A stretch of DNA of 10,479 nt from positions 1-10,479 of the forward strand of contig SLKF01000190.1 of the NCBI GenBank assembly GCA_007134725.1, written 5' to 3'. Each line of letters starts with the position of its first letter. The stretch's first letter is position 1. The notes under the pieces were generated by a model. That model made no database searches, was not told where the DNA came from, and saw nothing but the letters and a program-made list of their open reading frames with translations. Positions 1 to 7,763 of this stretch are shown here, piece after piece. This stretch comes from Clostridiales bacterium (GTDB lineage: Bacteria > Bacillota > Clostridia > Peptostreptococcales > T1SED10-28). A program made the translations under genes and the position numbers.

Positions 1-50
1 ATCCGAATGTTTTTTATCTGAATGTTTTTTATCTGAAGCTTTTTTATCCG
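1..50 (-). repeat. 15-bp tandem repeat, three full units, coding
   Basis: Units at 1-15, 16-30 and 31-45 follow ATC(C/T)GAATGTTTTTT with few changes, and a partial unit starts at 46. On the minus strand each codes for a five-residue SDKK(H/A) block, so the array is in frame with the N-terminus of the probable rlmB. It runs off the window edge, so the copy number is unknown. Confidence 0.85.
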
Positions 51-156
51 GCATACTTTGGTACTTCTTTTCCTCCGGTTTGCTGGCCCGCTTATCAAAC
101 TTAGTATATTTCTTCACCGGGTTGTTTCTTTTCACATTTTTATTTTTCTTCATCAT
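1..156 (-). CDS. rlmB: N-terminal 52 codons of a probable 23S rRNA methyltransferase (RlmB/TrmH family), cut by the window edge
   Basis: Only the start of this gene is visible. It opens MMKKNKNVKRNNPVKK and stays open to the window edge as a Lys-rich, low-complexity, surely disordered segment ending in repeats of about SDKKH. No catalytic SPOUT domain is in view, so the identity rests on position: in Firmicutes, rlmB follows mrnC (or mrnC-thyX in Clostridia). RlmB 2'-O-methylates G2251 of 23S rRNA, and related proteins can carry basic N-terminal tails. The start is chosen from GAGGTG at 160-165 just upstream; the second ATG at 153 is equally possible. It lies 49 bp after thyX with no promoter or terminator seen between them, so the two are probably co-transcribed. 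The coding status is fairly secure, the name much less so. Confidence 0.55.
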   Translation of the reverse strand, partial: MMKKNKNVKRNNPVKKYTKFDKRASKPEEKKYQSMPDKKASDKKHSDKKHSD

Positions 157-205
157 CTACACCTCAACATTTCTTAGTTTTTCATTCTCTAACGGTTTCT
201 ATCCA

Positions 206-982
206 CTATGATAATTTTGAAAATCGATTGCGCACGGCAACTATTTCGCCACAGGTCATCGTTCCTTCCGGACAGGGATTATCCAAGCACTTGGGTCCGC
301 CCTTGTCAAATACCGTAGGCGCAATATTTTTGACCTGTCGTAACATTTCGATGGCAAGTTCCTGAATTTCCCACTGGGCTCGGTTACAGCATCGATGATT
401 AAAGAAATGGAGCAATGCCCGGGCATTCATGGTGACGATGATTTTTGTTTCACAGGCATTGGGAAGAACAAAACGAGCATCTTCAATGGCTTTCTTCTTC
501 GCGGTTTTCTTAGCATTTTTTTCCGTTTCACCTTTATCCATGTATTCTTTTATATAATCCATGTATAACTCTTCCGTAATTTCCTCGTAATATTTCCCGC
601 TTTTCTCCATGGCTTCCAGATATTTTGCTTTCGCTTTTGGTCTTTTTTCAATTTCCGGAGGGATGATATACTGAAAATCTTTTTCTTCAACGTACCGTTG
701 ACTTTTCTGAGAGTAGCTGGCCCCGATACGGTGTCTCACCAATTGATGGGTTAAACTTCTTGAAACCCCTTCGATGCCGAAGGTAAATGAAATGTGTTCC
801 AAAGGAGACTCGTGCCCCATATCTACAAGCATCTGGACAAACTTCCGATTTTTCTCAGCATCGGATTGTTCCATGGTTCCCTCGATCCCTTTTGGAGAAT
901 AACAAAGTTTTGCGGCTCCGGCGATCACTTTTTCCGGATCCGGGGTATGGGTAATCAGGTGGACCTTCAATCGACTTTGCAT
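206..982 (-). CDS. thyX: Flavin-dependent thymidylate synthase ThyX
   Basis: ThyX makes dTMP from dUMP with methylene-tetrahydrofolate, FAD and NADPH, replacing ThyA chemistry. Seen: ESPLEH (58-63), the ThyX signature RHRIGASYSQKSQRY (83-97), RCCNRAQWEI (197-206), and a Cys-rich C-terminus with CPEGTMTCG (C232, C237, C244). Length 258 aa is normal for the clostridial branch. The signature carries one residue more than the usual RHR-X7-S spacing (RHR-X8-S; see findings). A charged Lys-rich segment at 147-167 separates the two halves of the fold. The start ATG directly abuts the mrnC stop (TAAATG), and its GAGGAGG Shine-Dalgarno lies inside the acidic last codons of mrnC, so the two are translationally linked. 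Confidence 0.95.
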   Translation of the reverse strand: MQSRLKVHLITHTPDPEKVIAGAAKLCYSPKGIEGTMEQSDAEKNRKFVQMLVDMGHESPLEHISFTFGIEGVSRSLTHQLVRHRIGASYSQKSQRYVEEKDFQYIIPPEIEKRPKAKAKYLEAMEKSGKYYEEITEELYMDYIKEYMDKGETEKNAKKTAKKKAIEDARFVLPNACETKIIVTMNARALLHFFNHRCCNRAQWEIQELAIEMLRQVKNIAPTVFDKGGPKCLDNPCPEGTMTCGEIVAVRNRFSKLS

Positions 983-1411
983 TTACTTTTCCTCCTCTTC
1001 AATAATTTCAACCGCTCTTTTCATCACTTCCATCAATCGTTGGTAGCGTTTCATACAAAACAGGAAGCCAATCAAGGCTTCAAAACCCGTTGCGTATCGA
1101 TAATCTCCGACATCGGAATTTTTGGGAACGGTTTTGGATTTTTGATTTCGTCCTTTTTTTACGATTGACCACTCTTCTGTCGTTAATTCTTCTTCCAATC
1201 TTAACACAATATCCGCTTGGGCTTTCGCTCTCACGTAAGTGATCGCTTTTTTATGAAGCTTGTCCACAGATAACTGAGGATTCTCAGTAAGCATTTTTCG
1301 AATGTATACTTCATAAACAGCATCTCCAATGTAAGCGAGGGCTAAAGGTGAAGTGATCTTCATATTTAGTTCTGATTTATTTTCATTGAATTGCTCTAAG
1401 AATTCTTCCAT
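983..1411 (-). CDS. mrnC: Mini-ribonuclease III (MrnC), 23S rRNA maturation
   Basis: Mini-III is an RNase III catalytic domain without the dsRNA-binding domain; in B. subtilis it trims 23S rRNA precursor ends. Seen: ALAYIGDAVYE (24-34; D30 in the first catalytic motif), the VKKGRN segment (84-89), PKNSDVGDYRYATG (96-109) and ATGFEALIG (107-115; E111 catalytic). The 142 aa length is typical. Position directly after cysS matches B. subtilis. It has a TAGGAG ribosome binding site at 1416-1421 four bases before the ATG. The C-terminal EEEEK codons double as the thyX ribosome binding site. Confidence 0.95.
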   Translation of the reverse strand: MEEFLEQFNENKSELNMKITSPLALAYIGDAVYEVYIRKMLTENPQLSVDKLHKKAITYVRAKAQADIVLRLEEELTTEEWSIVKKGRNQKSKTVPKNSDVGDYRYATGFEALIGFLFCMKRYQRLMEVMKRAVEIIEEEEK

Positions 1412-1436
1412 AAATCTCCTACCTTTCTTGTATCAC

Positions 1437-1465
1437 ATTATATTTCAAAAATAAGAAAAACACAA
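1437..1465 (-). promoter_or_regulatory. Possible sigma-A promoter for mrnC-thyX-rlmB
   Basis: In the 117-bp gap after cysS there is a perfect -10 TATAAT (1437-1442) with a weak -35 TTGTGT (1460-1465) at 17-bp spacing. The long gap compared with the tight mrnC-thyX junction supports a fresh start here. No convincing terminator for cysS is seen in the gap. Confidence 0.45.
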
Positions 1466-1528
1466 CGTCTCGGTAGGCTGAACCTCTACAGAAAGTGGTG
1501 TTATTCTTATAACCTGATTTTTACATCC

Positions 1529-2926
1529 TTACGAAATTCTTCTCCATTGCACCCCTTGAGGCGTATCCATTAACTCAATTCCCATTTCTTGAAGTTGGTC
1601 TCGTATTTCATCGCTCCGTTTATAATTTTTCGCTTTTCTCGCCTGCTGTCTTTCCTCAATCAAGGCTTCAATTTCCTCTTCTAAAACCTCTTCCTGCTTT
1701 TCTAAAAGACCCAGTACATTGGTCAGCTTCTTTAATAGTAGGATTCCCTGATGAATGATCGCCTTCGATGTGCTTTCGTCAATATTGGTATTCAGATCTT
1801 TGACCAGATCAAAAATCACGGAAATTCCATCGGCGGTGTTGAAGTCATCATCCATTTTTTCAACAAACCGTTCTTCATAGGCCAACAGTCTTTTCTCCAT
1901 TTTTCTTTCTTCTTCTGTGAGCGCTTTATCCGCAGCGATTTTCAATAAATGATCTAAGTGTTCCTTGCTGTGATACAGACGATCCAAGCCGCTTTTCGAA
2001 GATACCAGTAAGGCTTTATTAAAATTCAAGGGGTTTCGATAATGGGCGGAAAGCATGAAAAAACGCAGCACTTCCAGATCAAACTCTTTTCGAATATCCC
2101 GAACCGTAAAGAAATTCCCAAGAGATTTGGACATTTTTTCATTGTTCACATTCAAATAGCCTACATGAAGCCAGTAGTTTGCAAAGGGTTTCCCCGTGGC
2201 GGCTTCACTTTGAGCCACTTCATTTTCATGATGGGGAAATACCAAATCGCCTCCACCCCCATGAATATCGATGGTCTCTCCTAAATATTTCTTCGCCATG
2301 GCGGAGCATTCAATATGCCATCCCGGTCGACCTTTCCCCCAGGGACTGTCCCAGCTGGGTTCTCCCGGTTTAGAGGATTTCCATAATACGAAGTCCAACG
2401 GGCTCTTCTTCCGCTCATCCACTTCCACTCTGGAGCCCAGCTGTAAATCTTCCAGGTTCTGTTTTGATAACTTCCCGTAGTCTTCATAACTGTCCACATC
2501 AAAATAAACATCGCCTTCCATTTCATAGGCATGTCCTTTTTTTTCCAAAACACGAATAATGTCAATGATCTCCGAAATGTTTTCCGTTACCTTGGGATGA
2601 ACATCGGCTCTTTCAATGCCTAAGCTTTCCGCGTCCAGGAAGTACTCTTTTATAAATTTCTCACTAATCGCCTCGGCGCTTACCCCTTGGTCCTTGGCCT
2701 TGTTGATAATCTTATCATCGATATCCGTAAAGTTTTGGACAAAGTGCACGTGATAACCGCGGTACTGGAAGTATCTACGCATGGCATCAAATACCATAAA
2801 AGTTCTCGCATTTCCTATATGGAATAAATCGTAGACTGTAGGGCCACAGGCATACATTTTAATTTCTCCCGAGACAACCGGGCGAAAATCCTCTTTTTGC
2901 TTGGTAAGGGTATTGTATAGTTTCAT
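1529..2926 (-). CDS. cysS: Cysteinyl-tRNA synthetase
   Basis: Class I synthetase that charges tRNA-Cys, cytoplasmic and Zn-dependent. Seen (numbering from the ATG at 2926): C27 in [10 protein letters not shown], the HIGH-type motif HIGN at 36-39, GWHIEC with C207, FPHHENE with H232 and E236 (C27, C207, H232 and E236 match the known Zn ligands), KMSKS at 264-268, then the DALR-type helical C-terminal region. At 465 aa it is the normal length. A TTG codon immediately upstream (2927-2929) could also start translation, but the ATG gives the usual MKLYNTL start and better spacing (8 nt) to GGCGGG. It lies 65 bp after gltX with no terminator and so is probably in the proS-gltX-cysS transcript. Confidence 0.97.
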   Translation of the reverse strand: MKLYNTLTKQKEDFRPVVSGEIKMYACGPTVYDLFHIGNARTFMVFDAMRRYFQYRGYHVHFVQNFTDIDDKIINKAKDQGVSAEAISEKFIKEYFLDAESLGIERADVHPKVTENISEIIDIIRVLEKKGHAYEMEGDVYFDVDSYEDYGKLSKQNLEDLQLGSRVEVDERKKSPLDFVLWKSSKPGEPSWDSPWGKGRPGWHIECSAMAKKYLGETIDIHGGGGDLVFPHHENEVAQSEAATGKPFANYWLHVGYLNVNNEKMSKSLGNFFTVRDIRKEFDLEVLRFFMLSAHYRNPLNFNKALLVSSKSGLDRLYHSKEHLDHLLKIAADKALTEEERKMEKRLLAYEERFVEKMDDDFNTADGISVIFDLVKDLNTNIDESTSKAIIHQGILLLKKLTNVLGLLEKQEEVLEEEIEALIEERQQARKAKNYKRSDEIRDQLQEMGIELMDTPQGVQWRRIS

Positions 2927-2991
2927 CAAGATTTCCCGCCTTTCATCCTTTGGTGTTACTAAGAAGTACTAATCCTATATTTTCAACATTT

Positions 2992-4470
2992 TCACTTCTT
3001 CAATTGTTCCTGTACAAATGCGATTCGTTTCAATAATTTCTCCCGCCCTAAAACTTTCATTACCAGTTTAAGGTCCGGACCTTGAACATCTCCTGTCACC
3101 GCAACTCTTGCAGGTTTGAAAAGCTTTGGTCCTTTCGCCCCCACCTCTTTTTTAAGATCCTTAAATACTTGCTTACTGAAGGCTTCATCAATCACCTCAG
3201 CAATTTTTACCTTTTCATAAAACGCCTCCAAGAGCTCTTCAATATGGTCATCAGACAAAATCTCTCTGCCCTCGGGACTTATTTCGATCTCCTCTTTGAA
3301 AAACATCGCTGCTTTTTCCGGCACCTGGGCCAAATAATCCAAATACTCTTTTAGGACTTCCATTAGATCCTCCACCCAGTGAATTTCTCTTTCACCTTGT
3401 CCCGGCTGCAAGTATCCAACTTCTTCTAAATAGGGAATTGCCAGTTTTGCCAAGCGATGATTATCCGCTTCTTTGATGTAATGGTTATTCACCCAATTAA
3501 GTTTCTCCACATCAAAAACTCCGCCGCTTTTGGAAACCCGCTTCAGGTCAAATTTTTCCTGTAATTCTTCCATCGTAAATATTTCCTGATTATCCTCCGG
3601 ACTCCACCCGACCAAGGCTATATAGTTTACCAAGGCCTCGGGTAAATAGCCTTTCTTTTGAAAGTCCTCCACAGCTACATCCCCTTGACGCTTGCTGAGT
3701 TTTTTCTTGTCACTATTTAAAATGTTGGGTAAATGAACATATTTCGGAATATCCCAACCAAAGGATTTATACAGATGGATATGTTTTGGTGTGGAGGTTA
3801 CCCATTCTTCTCCTCGAATAATATGGGTGATTCCCATTAAATAATCATCTACCACCACGGCAAAATGATAGGTAGGGAATCCATCGGATTTTATAAGCAC
3901 TTGATCATCAATATCGCTGGTATGAAAAGACATTTTTCCCCGGACCATGTCTTCGAAGACAATCTCCTCATTTTCCGGAAGTTTCAATCGAATCACATAT
4001 GCTTCCCCTTTTTTGATCTTCTCCGCTACTTCCTCATGAGAAAGCCCCTTACAATGGCCGTCATATTTTGGGGTTTCCCCTCGACTTTTTTGGTCTTCTC
4101 TTACCTTTTCAATTCTTTCTTTCGAACAGAAACAATGATAGGCATCCTCCTGATGAAGGAGTTGTTTAATATGCTTTTGATAAATTTCCAACCTTCTGGA
4201 CTGCATGTAGGGACCGAAGTCTCCTTCTTCGATTAATATGCCCTCTTCCAGTTGAAAACCCTCATCATGATTGACCCCTGCCCAATTCAAGGATTCAATC
4301 ATGCCTTCAATGGCACCTTCTACATATCGGGCACGATCCGTATCTTCAATTCGAAGAATATATTTTCCCTCGTTTTTTTTGGCAAATAAATAGTTGTATA
4401 GGGCGGTTCTTAAACTTCCAATATGCACAAACCCTGTTGGACTCGGGGCAAATCTTACTCTTACGGACAT
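2992..4470 (-). CDS. gltX: Glutamyl-tRNA synthetase
   Basis: Class I synthetase that charges tRNA-Glu; in organisms lacking GlnRS it also mischarges tRNA-Gln for the GatCAB amidotransferase. Seen: [20 protein letters not shown] with HIGS at 16-19, IEDTDRAR (41-48), a partial Cys zinc-knuckle (C113, C115, C140), [18 protein letters not shown] (206-223), KLSKR at 257-261, and a long helical anticodon-binding C-terminus. At 492 aa it is the normal bacterial length. A strong AGGAGG lies 7 nt before the ATG. Discriminating and non-discriminating forms cannot be separated by eye. It follows proS after only 39 bp. Confidence 0.97.
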   Translation of the reverse strand: MSVRVRFAPSPTGFVHIGSLRTALYNYLFAKKNEGKYILRIEDTDRARYVEGAIEGMIESLNWAGVNHDEGFQLEEGILIEEGDFGPYMQSRRLEIYQKHIKQLLHQEDAYHCFCSKERIEKVREDQKSRGETPKYDGHCKGLSHEEVAEKIKKGEAYVIRLKLPENEEIVFEDMVRGKMSFHTSDIDDQVLIKSDGFPTYHFAVVVDDYLMGITHIIRGEEWVTSTPKHIHLYKSFGWDIPKYVHLPNILNSDKKKLSKRQGDVAVEDFQKKGYLPEALVNYIALVGWSPEDNQEIFTMEELQEKFDLKRVSKSGGVFDVEKLNWVNNHYIKEADNHRLAKLAIPYLEEVGYLQPGQGEREIHWVEDLMEVLKEYLDYLAQVPEKAAMFFKEEIEISPEGREILSDDHIEELLEAFYEKVKIAEVIDEAFSKQVFKDLKKEVGAKGPKLFKPARVAVTGDVQGPDLKLVMKVLGREKLLKRIAFVQEQLKK

Positions 4471-4509
4471 TTATATTCCTCCTTTATGGCTTTCCGATGT
4501 TTTTTTTCC

Positions 4510-5952
4510 TTAATAGGATTTGGCGAAATAAGTCAATACTTTTCCTTCTCTTCCACAGAAGGGACAATCTCCGCCTAGATCTTCCTGCTCAAAGGGTACG
4601 CAGCGCATGGTAGCACCGGTTTCTTGTTTAATGTTTTCTTCACATTCCGGATCTTCGCACCAATTGGCTTTTACAAAACCTTGGGTCGTATTCATGATTT
4701 CTTTCAATTCCTCTATGCTCTTGGCGTAATAGGTATTCTCATCCCGCATTTTCTTTGCTTTCTCAAATAGATTATGGTTAATCTCTTTTAAAAGCACAGG
4801 GATATGAGCCGTAAGTTCATCGATGGCTACGGGAGTTTTTTCCAAGGTATCCCGTCGTACAAGCATCACCTGATTATTTTCAATATCTCTAGGACCAATT
4901 TCAATTCGAATCGGTGCCCCTTTCATTTCCCATTCATTAAACTTCCAACCGGGAGAGTAGTTTTCCCGATCATCCAACTCTACACGGGCAATATCTTTCA
5001 GTTGGTGAAAGAGTTCTGAAGCTTTCTCCAGTACCCCTTCTTTATGGGTAGCAATCGGTACGATGGCCACTTGCGTCGGAGCGACTCCGGGAGGTAGTAC
5101 CAGTCCCCGGTTATCTCCATGAACCATGATGATTCCTCCGATCAGTCTTGTGGAGATTCCCCAGGAGGTATGGTAAGGATACTCTTGTTTTCCTTCTCGG
5201 CTTAAGAAATTAATATCAAAGGCCTTGGTAAAATGTTGGGCTAAGTTATGAGAGGTTCCTGCCTGCAGGGCTTTTCCGTCATGCATTAAGGCTTCCATGG
5301 TGTAAGTGGCATGGGCACCGGCAAACTTCTCTTTTTCACTTTTTCTTCCTATAATGACGGGCATGGCCAATAATTCTTCTGCGGTTTCTTTATAAATATT
5401 CAGCATTTGCAGGGTTTCAGCCTGGGCTTCTTCTTCTGTTTCATGCAGCGTATGGCCTTCCTGCCATAAAAATTCCGAGGTTCTTAAGAAAGGTCGGGTG
5501 GATTTTTCCCACCGTACCACATTGCACCATTGATTATACAAAAACGGAAGATCCCGATAAGAGTTCAACCATCTTGAGTACATTTCGCATATGATGGTTT
5601 CTGAAGTCGGTCGAATCGCCAGTCTTTCCGCCAGCTCTTCATCGCCACCGTGGGTTACCCAGGCAACTTCCGGAGCAAAGCCTTTTACATGCTCTGCTTC
5701 TTTCATTAATAAGCTTTCGGGAATCAATAAAGGAAAGTAGCAGTTTTTATGTCCCGTATCTTTGAAGCGCTTATCTACATAAGCCTGGATATTTTCCCAA
5801 ATAGCATAGCCATAAGGTTTAATAGCCATAAAACCTTTTACCGGGGAGTAGTCCACCATATCGGTTTTCTTAATAACATCCGTATACCATTGTGCAAAAT
5901 CCTGCTCCATTGGAGTGATTTCTTCTACAAATTCTTTTTTCTTTTTTCCCAT
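4510..5952 (-). CDS. proS: Prolyl-tRNA synthetase, archaeal/eukaryal-type (ProS type 3)
   Basis: Class II synthetase that charges tRNA-Pro. It is the compact form without the ~180-aa editing insertion of the E. coli type. Seen (numbering from the ATG at 5952): [15 protein letters not shown] (12-26), [19 protein letters not shown] (35-53), RPTSET (114-119), the motif 2 region [21 protein letters not shown] (147-167), the motif 3 region [19 protein letters not shown] (265-283), and a C-terminal Zn-type site with C432, C437, C451, C463 and C466 ending KSY. The 480-aa length suits the family. An upstream ATG at 5967 gives 485 aa but has no ribosome binding site; the ATG at 5952 has GGAG nine bases before it and gives the typical [14 protein letters not shown] start. 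A terminator hairpin sits about 40 bp before the start (see that entry). Confidence 0.96.
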   Translation of the reverse strand: MGKKKKEFVEEITPMEQDFAQWYTDVIKKTDMVDYSPVKGFMAIKPYGYAIWENIQAYVDKRFKDTGHKNCYFPLLIPESLLMKEAEHVKGFAPEVAWVTHGGDEELAERLAIRPTSETIICEMYSRWLNSYRDLPFLYNQWCNVVRWEKSTRPFLRTSEFLWQEGHTLHETEEEAQAETLQMLNIYKETAEELLAMPVIIGRKSEKEKFAGAHATYTMEALMHDGKALQAGTSHNLAQHFTKAFDINFLSREGKQEYPYHTSWGISTRLIGGIIMVHGDNRGLVLPPGVAPTQVAIVPIATHKEGVLEKASELFHQLKDIARVELDDRENYSPGWKFNEWEMKGAPIRIEIGPRDIENNQVMLVRRDTLEKTPVAIDELTAHIPVLLKEINHNLFEKAKKMRDENTYYAKSIEELKEIMNTTQGFVKANWCEDPECEENIKQETGATMRCVPFEQEDLGGDCPFCGREGKVLTYFAKSY

Positions 5953-5961
5953 TTTTTCACG

Positions 5962-5965
5962 CTCC
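5962..5965 (-). promoter_or_regulatory. Ribosome binding site that decides the proS start
   Basis: GGAG at 5962-5965 lies nine bases before the ATG at 5950-5952. The alternative upstream ATG at 5965-5967 is preceded only by an A-rich stretch, with no purine-rich GG core. The shorter protein is therefore preferred. Confidence 0.6.
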
Positions 5966-5990
5966 ATTATTTTTTTTTCATCTATTGATT

Positions 5991-6026
5991 AAAAAGCACT
6001 CATCCCTAACCGATAGAGATGAGCGC
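5991..6026 (-). terminator. Strong intrinsic terminator in the proS leader
   Basis: On the minus strand the 13-base arm GCGCTCATCTCTA (6014-6026) pairs with TAGGGATGAGTGC (5996-6008) around a TCGGT loop, with two G-U wobbles, followed by TTTTT (5991-5995). It lies after ispF but also after the proS promoter and about 40 bp before the proS start. It could simply end ispD-ispF transcripts, or act as an attenuator for proS. No T-box antiterminator sequence (TGGNACCGCG type) precedes it. Confidence 0.85.
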
Positions 6027-6046
6027 TGTACGATGCGTTAAAGCCC

Positions 6047-6075
6047 ATTCTATCCCATTGCGTCCACTCAGTCAA
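6047..6075 (-). promoter_or_regulatory. Sigma-A-type promoter for proS-gltX-cysS
   Basis: -35 TTGACT (6070-6075) and -10 TAGAAT (6047-6052) are separated by 17 bp; each hexamer matches consensus at five of six positions. The start point would be near 6038-6040, giving an ~88-nt leader that contains the terminator hairpin almost at its 5' end. Confidence 0.7.
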
Positions 6076-6080
6076 GTTCC

Positions 6081-6569
6081 CTATTCCCACTGTTTTTCGA
6101 TGTTTTTTATGCTTGCAATCGCCATAGAGGCAATCCCTTCTTTTCTTCCTTCAAAGCCTAAGCCTTCCGTGGTTGTGGCTTTTATATTGATTTGCCCTTC
6201 CGTGACGCCTAAAGCCTCGGCGATGTTGGTACACATCCCGTTGATATAGGGTGCCATTTTGGGTTTTTCCGCAATAATGGTTCCATCGATATTATTGATT
6301 TCATAGCCTTCTTCACGTAATAACTGACCTACATGGTTTAATAATTTTATGCTGCTTGCTCCTTTATATTTGGCATCCGTATCAGGAAAGTGTTTCCCGA
6401 TATCCCCTAAGGCCGCAGCGCCAAGCAAAGCATCTTTGATCGCATGCAATAAAACATCCGCATCGGAATGCCCCAAGAGTCCTTGCTCGTAAGGAATTGT
6501 AACGCCTCCGATAATCAACGGTCTTCCCTGTTGGAATTTATGAACATCATAGCCCATTCCTACTCTCAT
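6081..6569 (-). CDS. ispF: 2-C-methyl-D-erythritol 2,4-cyclodiphosphate synthase IspF
   Basis: Fifth step of the MEP isoprenoid pathway: it cyclises CDP-methylerythritol 2-phosphate with loss of CMP. Works as a trimer with Zn. Seen: [12 protein letters not shown] with metal ligands D8 and H10, [13 protein letters not shown] with H34, D38 and ligand H42, [10 protein letters not shown] (56-65), and [12 protein letters not shown] (131-142). At 162 aa it is the normal length. AAGGA lies 9 nt before the ATG. IspD, the third step, is upstream in the same direction but separated by an unusual 306-bp gap. Confidence 0.97.
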   Translation of the reverse strand: MRVGMGYDVHKFQQGRPLIIGGVTIPYEQGLLGHSDADVLLHAIKDALLGAAALGDIGKHFPDTDAKYKGASSIKLLNHVGQLLREEGYEINNIDGTIIAEKPKMAPYINGMCTNIAEALGVTEGQINIKATTTEGLGFEGRKEGIASMAIASIKNIEKQWE

Positions 6570-6650
6570 AGTATTACGTCCTTTCTTTGTATTCTTTCAC
6601 TGTGTTTGATGAAGTACGTATAGGAGAATGAATCATGTCTAAGTTTAATA

Positions 6651-6752
6651 TTACCTTAATCGAAGATCATTTGCACGGATTTTTGCAAACAAATCTCTCT
6701 TCATGTGAAAAAATCTTACAGTAACCCTTTCACAATAATCTTGCTGTTTCGC
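6651..6752 (-). other. In-frame open continuation after a UAG codon, downstream part of the ispD-ispF gap ORF
   Basis: Directly after the UAG at 6753-6755 the same frame stays open for 33 codons to a TAA at 6651-6653. It starts AKQQDYCERVTVRFF and ends basic (ANDLRLR). The composition looks protein-like, but no start with a ribosome binding site lies inside it, so it would be translated only by reading through UAG. It may be the remnant C-terminus of a decayed gene. A 6-bp inverted repeat TTTGCA/TGCAAA (6670-6675 and 6684-6689) lies within it. The remaining 81 bases to ispF (6570-6650) hold only the ispF ribosome binding site. Confidence 0.25.
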
Positions 6753-6863
6753 CTATGGTTTCCCATTTTCTAAAGCTTTATCGATCACTTCTTGAATTAT
6801 TGGACTGCAGCATTTCCCGGTTGAAGCCCCTCAACAATTCTTATTTGATTGATTTTTCAACAT
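6753..6863 (-). CDS. Candidate small selenoprotein (36 aa with in-frame UGA) or remnant of a small gene
   Basis: Starting two bases-groups after the ispD stop, an ATG at 6861-6863 is placed 7 nt from a GGGGG ribosome binding site. The frame reads MLKNQSNKNC, then UGA (6831-6833), then GASTGKCCSPIIQEV and an amphipathic helix-like end (VIDKALENGKP) before UAG at 6753-6755. A UGA right after a Cys codon, with a CC pair eight codons on, is the arrangement seen in redox selenoproteins. Two hairpins are possible near the UGA: GGGCT (6825-6829) with AGTCC (6802-6806) just downstream, and GTTGAG/TTCAAC (6830-6835 with 6820-6825) enclosing the UGA; neither is a strong bacterial SECIS. Read as a stop, UGA leaves a 10-aa peptide. 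I recognise no family. Decay of a longer gene is the main alternative, since the frame continues past the UAG. Confidence 0.3.
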
Positions 6864-6870
6864 GTTCATA

Positions 6871-6877
6871 CCCCCTT
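6871..6877 (-). promoter_or_regulatory. Ribosome binding site for the ispD-ispF gap ORF
   Basis: AAGGGGG overlaps the ispD stop codon and stands 7 nt before the ATG at 6861-6863. It is too close to the first ATG (6867-6869) for that one to be favoured. Its presence is the main sign that something after ispD is, or was, translated. Confidence 0.5.
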
Positions 6878-7595
6878 ACCGATTGGTCTTTCGTCTTTTC
6901 AAAATCGCCTGTCCAATTTCTAAGTCTTCCGGTGTTGTGATTTTAATGTTCTCATAGCTTCCCCGAATCATTTTCACCCTGCCACCTAAGGCTTCCACAA
7001 GCATGGCATCATCGGTAACGGATAAATTCTCAATTTCTCTTTTTTGATGAGCCTGGAGTATGATCTCTTTTTTAAAGGTTTGAGGGGTTTGAACAAGCCA
7101 AAGATTTTCCCGTTTCGGTGTATCTTTCACAAATCCTTCTTCATTGATGATTTTGATCGTATCCTTAACCGGCATCCCTACGATGGAACAACCATAAGCA
7201 TTGGCCGATGCAATGCTTTCATTTATTATTTCTCCGGTCACAAAGGGTCTTGCCCCGTCATGAATCAGTACCACTTCACAGGCCTTGGATACAGCTTTAA
7301 TACCGTTGTAAACTGAATGGTACCGCTCTTTCCCACCTTCAACAATTATTTTAACCTTTGAAAGGTTGTATTTCTCCACAATATTTTCTCTGCAAAATTC
7401 CACTTCTCCTTCCCCTACTACGATAACAATTTCATCAATTTCGGGGTGGTCTTCAAAATGCTGTAAGGTATGAGCTACAATCGGTTTCCCTTCTAAATGA
7501 ATGTATTGTTTATTATAATTCTGCTCCATTCTTTTCCCTTTCCCCGCCGCAACAATAATGGCACTGACTTTTTGTGTAAATCCTCGGTTTCCCAT
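6876..7595 (-). CDS. ispD: 2-C-methyl-D-erythritol 4-phosphate cytidylyltransferase IspD
   Basis: Third step of the MEP pathway: CTP + methylerythritol 4-phosphate to CDP-methylerythritol. Seen (239 aa): SAIIVAAGKGKRM (11-23, CTP-binding glycine-rich loop), GGKERYHSVYNG (87-98), IHDGARPF (111-118), PVKDTIK (142-148), VTDDAMLVE (193-201), ENIKITTPEDL (215-225). The frame is open for a further 58 codons upstream to 7769, but the ATG at 7593-7595 has a very strong AAGGAGG five bases away, gives the normal family length, and the upstream part crosses an 11-bp repeat array and the yacL terminator. No clear promoter is visible between that terminator and the gene. Confidence 0.96.
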   Translation of the reverse strand: MGNRGFTQKVSAIIVAAGKGKRMEQNYNKQYIHLEGKPIVAHTLQHFEDHPEIDEIVIVVGEGEVEFCRENIVEKYNLSKVKIIVEGGKERYHSVYNGIKAVSKACEVVLIHDGARPFVTGEIINESIASANAYGCSIVGMPVKDTIKIINEEGFVKDTPKRENLWLVQTPQTFKKEIILQAHQKREIENLSVTDDAMLVEALGGRVKMIRGSYENIKITTPEDLEIGQAILKRRKTNR

Positions 7596-7613
7596 GACTT
7601 CCTCCTTCCTTCT

Positions 7614-7668
7614 ACTTTGTTTCTTATTTATTTCGAATTTGTTTCTACTTTGTTTCTGACTTGTTTCT
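7614..7668 (-). repeat. Five 11-bp tandem repeats in the ispD leader
   Basis: Units in exact 11-bp register start at 7614, 7625, 7636, 7647 and 7658. On the minus strand the consensus is AGAAACAAAGT; the unit at 7625 is the most diverged. The period is not a multiple of three, so this is not a protein repeat, and it lies just upstream of the ispD ribosome binding site. An 11-bp period puts each unit on nearly the same face of the DNA helix, so binding sites or an unstructured A-rich leader are both possible. Confidence 0.75.
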
Positions 7669-7727
7669 GTTTCACTACAAAGGTGTTTTCGGTATGTAGA
7701 ACCTCTGATCACAATATGGTTTCTTGG

Positions 7728-7763
7728 AAAAAGGGGCTCTTTATAGTATAAAGAACCCCTTTT
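7728..7763 (-). terminator. Intrinsic terminator of yacL
   Basis: A 16-bp stem (arms 7748-7763 and 7729-7744, one G-U pair, loop of three) has an AAAAGGGG base and is followed on the minus strand by TTTTT overlapping the arm (7728-7732). It starts 11 bp after the yacL stop. Plus-strand use is possible (TTTT) but there is no plus gene to end. Confidence 0.9.

Noticed and set aside
794..1168. Plus-strand 124-codon ORF
   Set aside because: Shadow of the mrnC-thyX coding strand, hydrophobic/Phe-rich translation typical of antisense frames, no ribosome binding site.
2930..2947. Six-codon leader ORF whose TGA overlaps the cysS ATG
   Set aside because: No separate ribosome binding site and such short frames are expected by chance.
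5968..6080. T-box leader for proS
   Set aside because: Too short, and no AGGGTGGNACCGCG-like antiterminator or specifier stem is present.
6635..6724. Plus-strand 29-codon ORF with a good AGGAG site eight bases upstream
   Set aside because: It is antisense to the ispD-ispF gap ORF, has no promoter in sight and no recognisable protein features; AGGAG alone is not enough.
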